Positions 35,678 through 43,485 of a stretch of 64,000 nucleotides of DNA are shown here, piece by piece. Source of the DNA: Limosilactobacillus caccae. Lineage in GTDB: Bacteria > Bacillota > Bacilli > Lactobacillales > Lactobacillaceae. The position numbers were made by a program, and so were the translations under genes. The notes beneath the pieces are model-generated. The model saw only the letters and a list, made by a program, of their open reading frames with translations. It was not told the origin of the DNA and made no database searches. The stretch spans positions 1 to 64,000 of the forward strand of contig NZ_FTOY01000008.1 of the NCBI RefSeq assembly GCF_900156885.1, given 5' to 3'. Each line of letters opens with the position of its first letter. Within the stretch, counting starts at the first letter, position 1.

Positions 35678-36805
35678 ATGATAAAGAAAAAAGTAATTGT
35701 CGGAACAATCATTATGCTGGCCTCAACTAGTAATAGTATTACAGCGATGGCTGATAATACGGTTCAAGAGCAGGCACGCGAGGATGCAAAAGCATTAGTA
35801 CTAGGTCAGCAGCAAATTGACGAGGAGCAGTTGCACCGTAGAAGTCCAGACTATGTTAATGCCTTTCTCGCTGCATTTGAAGAAGAGGCGCAGTGCTTTG
35901 CGGCTGCTTTTCAACAAGGGCTAGCAGATGCAAAGCAACGACAGGTTCATAAGTATTCGAGCGCAATTGCTTGTGCAGGTTATCAACGGGGCTATGACCA
36001 GGGACAACGGTTAATGGCTGCACTGGCGCCAGATAAAGGGGCCGTACAAGCGCCAAGCAACATTTTACCAGTGGCCCCTCCTGATCCTACTGGTCAGCCA
36101 CCGCTGTTAGATGATCAACAGACTTATCCAGTCCAGACCCCGACAGGTCGCCAGGCAGCATTTATTAACCGCCTAGCAGGGGCAGCACAACAGATTGGTA
36201 AAGAGTACGATCTATTCCCGTCAATTATTATTGCGCAAGCCGCTCTTGAAAGTGACTGGGGGACCAGCACATTAGGCCGAGCACCATACTTTAATATTTT
36301 TGGGGTTAAGGGTTACTTTGCTGGGCGGACGGTCAACCAGCCAACGAGCGAGTATGATGCAACTGGTAAAAAGTATCAGATAAGCAGTAATTTCCGCCGC
36401 TATTCGAGCGATTACGAGGCACTGAAAGACTATGCAGAAACATTACAAGCTCCCTTATATAATGGTGTCCACCGACGAATGGCAAAGGACTACCGGGCCG
36501 CTACCCGGGCATTGGTGGGGAAGTATGCGACTGATCCGCACTATAACCAAAAGCTTAACCAGCTAATTGATAGTTATCAGTTAACAAAGTATGACCATCC
36601 AGACCAGCCGGGAACAAAAAAGGCACAATGGGCAGAGAAAACGGTCCAGCCGCCGTTATCGACAGAAGATGACATTGTTAATCATTCAGAAAAAGTTGTC
36701 AAGGAAAAGCACGGAACGAGTCCGTGGATTAAGTGTTTACCGGTTGTCGGTGGGGTGGGTTCGGTTGGGATTATTGAAGTGATTAAGCGGTTATTGTTAA
36801 GATGA
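35678..36805 (+). CDS. Secreted N-acetylglucosaminidase (GH73) with C-terminal membrane segment
   Basis: A 375-residue peptidoglycan hydrolase. It has a signal peptide (MIKKKVIVGTIIMLASTSNS, ending near AMA|D) and an N-terminal helical region rich in Gln and Ala (about 30-115). A Pro-rich linker and a GH73 glucosaminidase domain (about 155-305) follow; the domain has QAALESDWGTS bearing the catalytic Glu, then FNIFGVKGYF. Unusually, the end is hydrophobic (WIKCLPVVGGVGSVGIIEVI) and then basic, which looks like a membrane anchor rather than LysM or SH3 wall-binding repeats. Ribosome binding site GAAGGAG. Confidence 0.88.
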   Translation: MIKKKVIVGTIIMLASTSNSITAMADNTVQEQAREDAKALVLGQQQIDEEQLHRRSPDYVNAFLAAFEEEAQCFAAAFQQGLADAKQRQVHKYSSAIACAGYQRGYDQGQRLMAALAPDKGAVQAPSNILPVAPPDPTGQPPLLDDQQTYPVQTPTGRQAAFINRLAGAAQQIGKEYDLFPSIIIAQAALESDWGTSTLGRAPYFNIFGVKGYFAGRTVNQPTSEYDATGKKYQISSNFRRYSSDYEALKDYAETLQAPLYNGVHRRMAKDYRAATRALVGKYATDPHYNQKLNQLIDSYQLTKYDHPDQPGTKKAQWAEKTVQPPLSTEDDIVNHSEKVVKEKHGTSPWIKCLPVVGGVGSVGIIEVIKRLLLR

Positions 36806-36821
36806 TTAATATTTAAAATAT

Positions 36822-36851
36822 AAAAACGACCAGGAAAATCCCAGTCGTTTG
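36822..36851. terminator. Terminator between the GH73 gene and the kinase gene
   Basis: Hairpin AAAACGAC...GTCGTTT with two internal mismatches, between convergent genes. Confidence 0.75.
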
Positions 36852-36855
36852 TCGA

Positions 36856-37488
36856 TTAGCGTAAGGTCTTTAATCGTTCGTCGATCATTGCTAAAACAGT
36901 GTCGACATTTTGGGGGTTCTCAAGGTCGTAAGTCTCAAGATCAATCTTCATCTTTGGACTTGCATCGTAGTCCTTGTACCATTGCTTGTAGGCACTCCAC
37001 ATCTTGTAGTAGTAATCCTTAAGCTCAGGATTTGTGTCGATTTGTTCGTAATCCCGTCCCCGTTTTTTGATCCGGTAAAGGATTGTTTCGAAGTCGGTCT
37101 CAGAATAAACCATTAAGTCCGGTGCCCGCTTCGGCAGTTGCTGGAGATCGTTCATCATGTTGTCCAGTAACTTGAGGTAGACTTCAAGTTCGGTATCACT
37201 AATGTTCCCTTCAGCGTTGTTTTCCCGAGTAAATAATGCATCCTCATAGATCGAGCGGTCGAGCACATTATTATCATCAGTTAGTGCCTGCTTGATCATT
37301 GAGAAACGCTTATTTAGAAAGTAGATTTGAAGTAAGAACCCGTATTGCTTCGGATTCTTATAGTAGAGCGGTAAAACTGGATTTTCACCGACTGGTTCAA
37401 AAAATGCTTTTGTATGTAAGTGTTCAGCAATTTTTCCGGTTAGGGTAGTCTTGCCGACACCGATCATCCCTGCTGTAATAATCACCAT
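36856..37488 (-). CDS. Deoxynucleoside kinase (deoxyadenosine/deoxyguanosine kinase family)
   Basis: Salvage enzyme that phosphorylates deoxynucleosides with ATP; 210 residues. The P-loop is GMIGVGKTT (7-15), the substrate site includes FFEPVGENP and DRSIYEDALF, and the lid has RIKKRGRDYEQ. Lactobacilli are known for heterodimeric dAK/dGK and dAK/dCK kinases encoded in tandem; only one gene is present here, so its partner, if any, lies elsewhere. Ribosome binding site AGGGGCC. Confidence 0.9.
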   Translation of the reverse strand: MVIITAGMIGVGKTTLTGKIAEHLHTKAFFEPVGENPVLPLYYKNPKQYGFLLQIYFLNKRFSMIKQALTDDNNVLDRSIYEDALFTRENNAEGNISDTELEVYLKLLDNMMNDLQQLPKRAPDLMVYSETDFETILYRIKKRGRDYEQIDTNPELKDYYYKMWSAYKQWYKDYDASPKMKIDLETYDLENPQNVDTVLAMIDERLKTLR

Positions 37489-37671
37489 AATGGCCCCTCT
37501 TTACTTTTTTGTCACAGAGACCATCTTACTACAAAATATTGGGGAATAACATACCTATTTTCCCAGATTTGGTGGTTGCTACTTTTATTTCGGAAGTAAA
37601 ATGGTATCATTTTGCGGATCAGAACGATTATAATAAATAAAAAGATAATTTTAAAATTTAAGGATAGTAGC

Positions 37672-38280
37672 ATGAAAAAAGAACAAGAAAAAGACATTCG
37701 CGTCCAGTTGACGATTGCTAAGCAGCAGGGAACGTTGATTGAGGTTCATAACTTGCCAGATGACGAGTACTTTAACGTTGGCTTTGTCGTTGCCCTTGAC
37801 CCCGTTTTTTGTTTAATGATCAGCATTGATTGGGATGGTAAAATCAATGGTTTAATCGCTATTCGGATTAGCAGTATTTACGATACGCAACGACGGAGCG
37901 ATTATTTGACGACGATTTCGGAAAAGACAAAGGTCGCTCATGATTATCATTACTTTGACATTTGGCAGGTTCAGCAATTTTTAGATGACCACCCCCAATT
38001 GATGGTGGGTGATCTCCTGGACAACGTCTTGCAAGATTCGTTTACCAACCAACTGCCGGTGGTCATTGGAACGCAGAAATACAAGGGGAAGGATGATTTT
38101 GAAGGGTTGCTTACCCGGCTAGATAAGATTCAGCTAACCCTGCATTACTTTAACGATCATGACCTGTCTTCACTATGGGAGTACCGAGTTTTACGGGCAC
38201 AAATTGACTATGTCCGGGTAAGGGGGACCCAGATGGCGACGAGTAAACAAATCCTTCAAGATATTTTTAATGAAATGTGA
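37672..38280 (+). CDS. Hypothetical protein, 202 residues
   Basis: A soluble, acidic protein that I do not recognise. It begins MKKEQEKDIRVQLTIAKQQG; a beta-rich part (FNVGFVVALDPVFCLMISIDWDGKINGLIAIRISSIYDTQ) resembles an Sm/LSM- or Tudor-like barrel in pattern only, and a helical part follows. Start 37672 has TAAGGAT; a longer frame begins at 37612 without a ribosome binding site. It is upstream of rbsR with an 81-bp gap and its own context gives no functional hint. Confidence 0.7.
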   Translation: MKKEQEKDIRVQLTIAKQQGTLIEVHNLPDDEYFNVGFVVALDPVFCLMISIDWDGKINGLIAIRISSIYDTQRRSDYLTTISEKTKVAHDYHYFDIWQVQQFLDDHPQLMVGDLLDNVLQDSFTNQLPVVIGTQKYKGKDDFEGLLTRLDKIQLTLHYFNDHDLSSLWEYRVLRAQIDYVRVRGTQMATSKQILQDIFNEM

Positions 38281-38328
38281 TTGCAAAGAGGGACGTTTTA
38301 GTTTATGGTATGTAAAAGGAAAAGTTCA

Positions 38329-38344
38329 AGTAAAACTGTTTACT
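38329..38344. promoter_or_regulatory. LacI-type operator before rbsR
   Basis: AGTAAAACTGTTTACT has perfect 6-bp arms (AGTAAA/TTTACT) around four bases. It lies immediately before the rbsR ribosome binding site, so repressor bound there would block elongation or promoter clearance. Confidence 0.6.
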
Positions 38345-38361
38345 AAAGGGGCCTGGTCAAG

Positions 38362-39378
38362 ATGAAAAAGAAATTTACGATTCGTGATTTAGCAAAAGAG
38401 GCAGGGGTTTCCGTAACGACTGTTTCCCAGATTCTTAATAATAAGGGTGACCGTTTTAGCAAGGCGACCCAGGAAAAGGTGCTGGCTTTACGGGATAAGT
38501 ACAAGTACGTTCCTGACTTCAATGCCCGTAACTTAATCTTGCGAAGTGCTAAGACGATCGGCGTATTGGTACCCAACATTGCTAATCCGTTCTTTGGTAC
38601 CTTTATCGAAGGGGTGCAAAGTGTCGCCAGAAAGGAAAAATTTATCCCCCTTGTCTTTAGTGCAAACCGTGATCCTAATTTGGAGAAGTACTACCTTTCG
38701 CAGATGATTGAGCGGTCAATCAGTGGCTTGGTAATTGCGAGTGCGACGATGACGACGGATACGATTAATGAGGTAATTTCTTTTAATGACATTCCATATA
38801 TCCTTTTTGATCAAAACCATACTCAACAGGGGGATCGTGTGCAAACCAGCGACTTTTTAGGTGGTCAACTAGCGGCTAACCACTTGTTAGATTTAGGCCA
38901 CCGTCATATTGCTATTTTGACATCAGATAACCCCTCAGAAAATTTGAATCACCGGATGAATGGGTTTAAAAAAGCAATTGCGGACCACCAATTAAACTTT
39001 GATGAAGTTAGGGATGTTATCCAAGCCCCATTAACAACAACTGGTGGCTACCAGGCAACTGACCAAGTGTTAAAGACCGGTGCCTCGGCGGTTTTTGCGG
39101 CTAATGATGAGATGGCGATTGGTCTGTTGCGGGGATTGCATGAGCGCGGCGTGAAAGTTCCTGCAGAGATTTCCGTAATGGGTTACGATAACATTTACCT
39201 TGATGACTATGTATATCCCCGGTTGACGACAGTTCAACAACCAATCTTTGACTTGGGGGTTGGGGCAACCGAGATGTTGATTGAATTGATCAATAGTGAT
39301 AATAACGAAGACCATGTCCAAAGTTTCCCAGTAAAATTAATTAAACGAGACAGTACAGCTCCCTATAAGGGGAACTAA
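38362..39378 (+). CDS. rbsR: LacI-family transcriptional regulator, probable ribose repressor
   Basis: A 338-residue regulator. The N-terminal helix-turn-helix and hinge cover about 1-60 (FTIRDLAKEAGVSVTTVSQIL). The rest is a periplasmic-binding-protein-like sensor domain (GVLVPNIANPFFGTFIEG, AVFAANDEMAIGLL, DNIYLDDYVYPRLTTV). The assignment to ribose rests on the ribokinase gene 55 bp downstream. A 16-bp palindrome at 38329 suggests autoregulation. Confidence 0.88.
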   Translation: MKKKFTIRDLAKEAGVSVTTVSQILNNKGDRFSKATQEKVLALRDKYKYVPDFNARNLILRSAKTIGVLVPNIANPFFGTFIEGVQSVARKEKFIPLVFSANRDPNLEKYYLSQMIERSISGLVIASATMTTDTINEVISFNDIPYILFDQNHTQQGDRVQTSDFLGGQLAANHLLDLGHRHIAILTSDNPSENLNHRMNGFKKAIADHQLNFDEVRDVIQAPLTTTGGYQATDQVLKTGASAVFAANDEMAIGLLRGLHERGVKVPAEISVMGYDNIYLDDYVYPRLTTVQQPIFDLGVGATEMLIELINSDNNEDHVQSFPVKLIKRDSTAPYKGN

Positions 39379-39433
39379 TATGGTATTATATTATTATCAA
39401 ATAACGACGATCATTTAAGGAGGAATCGGATAG

Positions 39434-40354
39434 ATGACAAATCGTGTAACAATCGTTGGGAGTTTAAATGTTGATACTACAATGCGGATTAAGCGGATGC
39501 CATTGCCCGGAGAAACAATTTCTGCTTTAGATAAGACCAATGCTGCGGGTGGTAAAGGTGCCAACCAAGCAGTTGCGGCCGCTCGGTCTGGTGCTGCGAC
39601 AGCGTTTGTCGGCCAAGTTGGTGATGATGCCAATGGTAAGATGATGATTAAGTCATTAAATGAAGACAAGGTTGACACGACAGGGATTAACGTTGACGGT
39701 AAGGCAGGGACTGGTTCAGCAGCTATCTTGCTTGACGATGATGGTCAAAACAGTATCTTAGTATACGGTGGTGCTAATCAAGAATTAAGTGTTAAAGAAG
39801 TCGAAGCTGCCAAGGAACAAATTGCTAATGCCGACTTCGTAATTGCCCAGTTTGAGACCCCGCAAGATGCCACCTTACGGGCTTTCCAAATTGCGAAGGA
39901 AAACGGTGTAAAGACAATCTTAAATCCAGCACCAGCTCACGAAATTAACCCTGAGTTATTAAAGTTGACTGACTTGATTATTCCTAATGAAACGGAAAGT
40001 GCATCATTAACCGGGATCATCATTACCGATGAGACTTCAATGTTAATGTCCGCTGCGAAATTTGCCCAGATGGGTGTTCGCAACTTAATCATCACGGTTG
40101 GTGCTAAGGGAGCCTTCTACTGCACTCAAGATGGTTACAACTTTGTTCCAGCATTTAAGGTTAAAGCAGTTGATACTACCGCTGCCGGTGATACTTTTAT
40201 CGGTGCTTTATCTTCTCAATTAAAGCCGGACATGAGCAACATTGAAAAGGCCTTATCTTACGCCCAGCGGGCCAGTTCATTAGCTGTTCAAAAGCTTGGG
40301 GCAATGCCATCAATTCCAACTCATGATGAAGTAATTGCTGCTTCCAAAAACTAA
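39434..40354 (+). CDS. rbsK: Ribokinase
   Basis: Phosphorylates D-ribose to ribose 5-phosphate, feeding the phosphoketolase pathway. The 306-residue PfkB-family protein has GGKGANQAVAAARSG (PfkB signature 1, about 39-53) and the catalytic DTTAAGDTFIGAL (near 250). Strong ribosome binding site AAGGAGG. It follows rbsR in the same unit. No ribose transporter gene is adjacent, so ribose must enter by a system encoded elsewhere. Confidence 0.95.
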   Translation: MTNRVTIVGSLNVDTTMRIKRMPLPGETISALDKTNAAGGKGANQAVAAARSGAATAFVGQVGDDANGKMMIKSLNEDKVDTTGINVDGKAGTGSAAILLDDDGQNSILVYGGANQELSVKEVEAAKEQIANADFVIAQFETPQDATLRAFQIAKENGVKTILNPAPAHEINPELLKLTDLIIPNETESASLTGIIITDETSMLMSAAKFAQMGVRNLIITVGAKGAFYCTQDGYNFVPAFKVKAVDTTAAGDTFIGALSSQLKPDMSNIEKALSYAQRASSLAVQKLGAMPSIPTHDEVIAASKN

Positions 40355-40369
40355 TTAACTAACTTCAAA

Positions 40370-40426
40370 ATCGCAATGAGCTAGGAGACCGGTCGACGGT
40401 TATCAGCTTTCATTGCGGTTTTTGCG
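40370..40426 (+). terminator. Terminator of rbsRK
   Basis: A long imperfect hairpin starting CGCAATGA (40372-40379), with inner ACCG/CGGT, closing TCATTGCG (40410-40417), then GTTTTTG. Confidence 0.75.
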
Positions 40427-40469
40427 TTTATTTAGTAAACTATGAAAAAAACAGTGGAGGTTTTGGTAC

Positions 40470-40703
40470 GTGAAAGCAGAATTTATTCTAAAAGTAACTA
40501 TTCCACCGCTTATCATCTTTGCGGTTCTCGTCTGGCTGACGATTGCAAATTATATCTCTGGCTGGACAATGTACGTCTTATGGATCATTGGTTTTATCGT
40601 CGCCAACGTTATTGTGACAAAGGTGTCAACCAAGTGGAGTATCCAACGAGTACGCGAAAAAAGGGCAAAAGAGGAACAGCAGAAGAATGAAAATAATCAA
40701 TAA
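40470..40703 (+). CDS. Small membrane protein, 77 residues
   Basis: Two hydrophobic segments (VTIPPLIIFAVLVWLTIA and MYVLWIIGFIVANVIV) followed by a charged tail (REKRAKEEQQKNENNQ). The start is GTG at 40470, preceded by GTGGAGG nine bases upstream. Its end overlaps the CPBP protease gene by 17 bp, so the two are translated from one message. Function unknown. Confidence 0.75.
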   Translation: MKAEFILKVTIPPLIIFAVLVWLTIANYISGWTMYVLWIIGFIVANVIVTKVSTKWSIQRVREKRAKEEQQKNENNQ

Positions 40704-41364
40704 AAGTTCTTGGCTGTACCGGGTGCTAGTAATCGCCTTATTTTTTATCGCAATTCAAGTTCCGCCGGTTGCCGTCCAGTTGGCGAACCACTATTCTGCC
40801 AACGAGGTAATTGTAGCTGCGTTTGTCGCGTTGTTCTTAGGATTAATGTTAGCGATTATTTGGTTAGCTAGCCATACCTACCAGGAGTACAACCAACTAG
40901 GGAAACCAGCAGGGATTAAACTACGGTGGATTATCGGGGGCTTTTTAGTAATTATCCTCGGTACTGATATATTAAGTGTTCTTAATAAGGTGATTTATCA
41001 CCAGACAGAGACGGCTAATAATGCGGCACTCGGCAATCTGCTGGGGCATAACCAGCTTGTAACAATCGCCTTTATGTTTTCCGCAATTGTCCTCAGTCCC
41101 ATCGCGGAAGAGTTCATCTTTCGCGGTAGCCTTACCAATATGTTCTTCAAAGTGACGAATATTTGGCCAAAAGTGTTCCTATCAGGGCTGGTCTTTTCGG
41201 CGGGGCACATGAGTACAAACCCCGTTAGTTTCCTGATCTATGCATTCATGGGGATGACATTGGCCTACGTCTATTTGCAAACACGTGATATTCGCAATTC
41301 AATGGCGATCCATATGCTGAATAACTTGATAGCGATGTTTGTATTATTTACACAAATAAGTTAG
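40687..41364 (+). CDS. CPBP-family intramembrane metalloprotease
   Basis: A 225-residue membrane protein of the CPBP (Rce1/Abi) family. The conserved residues are Glu141-Glu142 with Arg146 (EEFIFRG), His174 (SAGH) and His209 (IHMLNN). In lactobacilli relatives are linked to bacteriocin self-immunity or prenyl-protein processing; no bacteriocin gene is nearby, so the role is open. It overlaps the preceding 77-residue protein gene. Confidence 0.88.
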   Translation: MKIINKSSWLYRVLVIALFFIAIQVPPVAVQLANHYSANEVIVAAFVALFLGLMLAIIWLASHTYQEYNQLGKPAGIKLRWIIGGFLVIILGTDILSVLNKVIYHQTETANNAALGNLLGHNQLVTIAFMFSAIVLSPIAEEFIFRGSLTNMFFKVTNIWPKVFLSGLVFSAGHMSTNPVSFLIYAFMGMTLAYVYLQTRDIRNSMAIHMLNNLIAMFVLFTQIS

Positions 41365-41374
41365 AAAAGGTTCT

Positions 41375-41388
41375 TGTAATCGCTTTCA
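41375..41388. promoter_or_regulatory. cre site (CcpA) overlapping the ncRNA promoter
   Basis: TGTAATCGCTTTCA matches the catabolite-response consensus TGWNANCGNTNWCA at every position. It overlaps the -35 TTGTAA (41374-41379); the -10 is TATATT (41397-41402) with a 17-bp spacer. CcpA should repress this promoter on preferred sugars. Confidence 0.8.
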
Positions 41389-41407
41389 AAAAATGGTATA
41401 TTATTAG

Positions 41408-41712
41408 TGAGGAAGGATAGCGAATGAGGACATGATGAGTCATGAGGATCCTCCTACTAGGTTAAGCGCCGAAGAGAGTTATAGAGTAGGCTAGAAGCAA
41501 CATAAGAGTGACTAGAAACCTCGAGTTAAGTAATCTTTGTAATATCAAGCATGGAGTCACCAGGGTGCACTTAACCAGTAGTTTAATATAAATGCGACTT
41601 TGCGGAAGTTTAGAATCAAAAGTAGTTAATCATAATTAGTTCCAGAGCAAAGTGGCAAGATTCCTTCCGTAAGAAAAGAGACTGGAAATCCACCAGTCTC
41701 TTTGTTATTTTA
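41408..41712 (+). ncRNA. Unassigned structured RNA of about 300 nt
   Basis: It has its own sigma-A promoter just upstream, no credible open frame, and a terminator hairpin AGAGACTGG/CCAGTCTCT (41677-41701) followed by TTTGTTATTTT. Complementary segments: GGAAGGA (41411) with TCCTTCC (41662) closing the whole; GAGGA/TCCTC (41426, 41449) with inner CATGA/TCATG; CCTACT/AGTAGG (41453, 41485); GGTTAAG/CTTAACC (41460, 41570); GTGACT/AGTCAC (41508, 41555); CTTTGC/GCAAAG (41598, 41647). The crossing pairs suggest a pseudoknot. I could not match it to tmRNA, RNase P, SRP, 6S or a known riboswitch. Confidence 0.65.
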
Positions 41713-41736
41713 AAGTGAAGAGGGGAGGAGGAAAAG

Positions 41737-42015
41737 ATGTTTTTATCAACCGAAGGATTTCCGCAAGCACACCAAATTTTAGGGATTGTAAATGCGACGA
41801 GTCATTTAGCGATGCCGAGTGAAGCAATTGATTCATTTGAATCGATGGATCAGTTGTTTAGTGACGTGCAAGAAAAGATGAAATTAAGGGCAAGTGAAAA
41901 GGGCGCTGACGGAATTGTTGAAGTCCGTTTTACTACTGATGTCGCTAATATGCAGGTTGCACCAAAATTCTTAGTTTTAACGGGATACGGTACAATGATT
42001 AAGTTTATCAAATAA
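41737..42015 (+). CDS. YbjQ-like (UPF0145) heavy-metal-binding domain protein
   Basis: A 92-residue protein with the YbjQ/UPF0145 pattern: GIVNATSHLAMP near residue 17, then KGADGIVEVRFTTDV and LTGYGTMIKF at the end. The fold forms pentamers; biological function is unknown. Start 41737 has GAGGGGAGGAGG in front. It lies 25 bp after the terminator of the structured RNA, so read-through of that terminator could supply its mRNA. Confidence 0.75.
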   Translation: MFLSTEGFPQAHQILGIVNATSHLAMPSEAIDSFESMDQLFSDVQEKMKLRASEKGADGIVEVRFTTDVANMQVAPKFLVLTGYGTMIKFIK

Positions 42016-42053
42016 AAAGATTGGAGCCCGTGAAAAGCTTCAATCTTTTTTTG
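42015..42053. terminator. Terminator between the YbjQ-like gene and the channel gene
   Basis: Stem AAAAAGATTGGAGC/GCTTCAATCTTTTT with a short loop, between convergent genes. Confidence 0.85.
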
Positions 42054-42756
42054 CGGTTTGTTCTGCTGTTAATTTCTTTATTTCTTCTTTTAATTCTGCA
42101 TTTGATTCTTCAAGCTTGGTCAATTTATCAAGAACCTCTTGCATCCGGTCGCTTGTATGGTCCTGGATAAAGAAGTTTGTAATCGAGCTGGTCAAGACCC
42201 CAACAAAGCCAATCCCGATGAACATTAACAGGATGGCGGCGAGTTTACCAATGAAGGTGTGGGGGGAGATGTCACCGTAGCCGATTGTCGTGGCGGTTGC
42301 GATTGCCCACCATAAGGAATGACCAAAGGTAGCGTGTTCACTGATTGAATACATCGATGCTGAGACGACAAGGATGCAGAGGCTGGTGTACATCACGTAG
42401 ATAAGCCCACTTGTCTGTAAGAGGCGGTTTAATTTACCGGTAAGCCCAATCAGGCGCACAATCCGGAGAACACTGACAAATCGTGCAATCCGGGCCATCC
42501 GGAAGATTCCCAAAGTGGTGCTGACCGGAATAATAGAAATCAAATCAAAAATATTATTCTTAAAAAAAGTTTTTTTATCCTTAGCAAGGTAAAAGCGAAC
42601 AAAGTAATCGATTGTAAAGACGATTAGGATCGCATTATTCAGTAGTTCTGGATATCCCTTGTTGAGGTTGATTATGGACCCGTAGTCAAGGATAATCAAC
42701 AGGATTGAAATGATCGCCAAGATGACCATACATGCTTCGTAGATTTTCTTTTTCAT
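42040..42756 (-). CDS. Voltage-gated-type potassium channel
   Basis: A 238-residue six-helix channel subunit. The S4-like helix carries regularly spaced arginines (FRMARIARFVSVLRIVRLIG, about 85-104). The pore has the potassium filter TIGYGD (157-162). A C-terminal coiled coil (about 205-235, EEIKKLTAEQ) may set the tetramer. It resembles Kv/KvAP-type channels. The ATG at 42756 is preferred; a TTG nine bases earlier is possible. Single gene. Confidence 0.9.
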   Translation of the reverse strand: MKKKIYEACMVILAIISILLIILDYGSIINLNKGYPELLNNAILIVFTIDYFVRFYLAKDKKTFFKNNIFDLISIIPVSTTLGIFRMARIARFVSVLRIVRLIGLTGKLNRLLQTSGLIYVMYTSLCILVVSASMYSISEHATFGHSLWWAIATATTIGYGDISPHTFIGKLAAILLMFIGIGFVGVLTSSITNFFIQDHTSDRMQEVLDKLTKLEESNAELKEEIKKLTAEQTAKKD

Positions 42757-42891
42757 TTGTATCAATGTCCCCGATTTTTGTTAATCTTAATTAAAGTATA
42801 ATAAGGATTTAAATTGATCGCAATTAGTGGGTGAAAAATACTTGTAATTTTGTCAACTTTCGGTATACTTAATAGTGTTGTAAATATCTAT

Positions 42892-42976
42892 GCCCAAGTG
42901 GCGGAATTGGCAGACGCGCAACGTTCAGGTCGTTGTATGGGTTTCCATGTACAGGTTCGAATCCTGCCTTGGGCAT
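42892..42976 (+). tRNA. tRNA-Leu (CAG)
   Basis: Acceptor GCCCAAG pairs with CTTGGGC. The anticodon loop TTCAGGT gives CAG reading CUG, and there is a long variable arm. No CCA encoded. Isolated gene with its own promoter (CGGTATACTTAAT region just upstream) and terminator. Confidence 0.95.
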
Positions 42977-42981
42977 TTTGA

Positions 42982-43016
42982 AAGCTCGGTAATCGTTGAT
43001 TTACCGGGCTTTTTGC
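42982..43016 (+). terminator. Terminator of tRNA-Leu
   Basis: Hairpin AAAGCTCGGTAA/TTACCGGGCTTT with a T run. Confidence 0.85.
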
Positions 43017-43067
43017 TTATTCTATACATCAAATTGACCACCAATAATCAAGAAATGGAGGGATATG

Positions 43068-43466
43068 ATGCGAGCCCTATCGATTCATCCGGAATATGCG
43101 ATGGCAATTTTAACCGGAACAAAGACAGAGGAATATCGTACATGGACGACGAAACACCGTGGCGACTTATTGATCTGTAACTCAGCAAAGAAGACACATG
43201 GTGCAGTGGCAGGATATGCCTTATGTGTCGCCAAAATTACGGGGATCCGAGAAATTAATGATGCTGGTGGCGACTACTATGGCTGGCAAATTGCCCCTTT
43301 TGGTCCGCATGGTTCTTATTGGATTGAACCACTGGCGGTAAAGGGTCAATTACGGCTCTTTAACGTTGATGACGATTTGATCCATCCCGCACCATTTACG
43401 GATATCCAATCGCCCGCTGCCAAAAAGTGGTATCAAGAAAAAATTAGCCCTTTAATTTATCCATAG
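43068..43466 (+). CDS. ASCH-domain protein
   Basis: A 132-residue protein with the PUA-like ASCH fold: RALSIHPEYAMAILTGTKTEEYRTW at the start (the conserved G-x-K-x-x-E motif) and KHRGDLLICNSAK. ASCH proteins bind RNA or act as small nucleases or amidohydrolases; the exact activity is unknown. Start at 43068 rather than 43065 because GGAGGG would be too close to the earlier ATG. Followed within 20 bp by the RdgB-like gene. Confidence 0.8.
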   Translation: MRALSIHPEYAMAILTGTKTEEYRTWTTKHRGDLLICNSAKKTHGAVAGYALCVAKITGIREINDAGGDYYGWQIAPFGPHGSYWIEPLAVKGQLRLFNVDDDLIHPAPFTDIQSPAAKKWYQEKISPLIYP

Positions 43467-43485
43467 GGAGAGAAGGCAGACATTG

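Noticed and set aside
40442-40690. Alternative ATG frame over the 77-residue membrane protein
   Set aside because: It lacks a ribosome binding site; the GTG frame has one, has membrane segments and overlaps the next gene in the usual way.
41408-41712. Glycine riboswitch, because of GCGCCGAAG
   Set aside because: The rest of the glycine aptamer (GGAGAG start and CAAAAGGACAGAG end) is missing and the gene downstream is not glycine-related.
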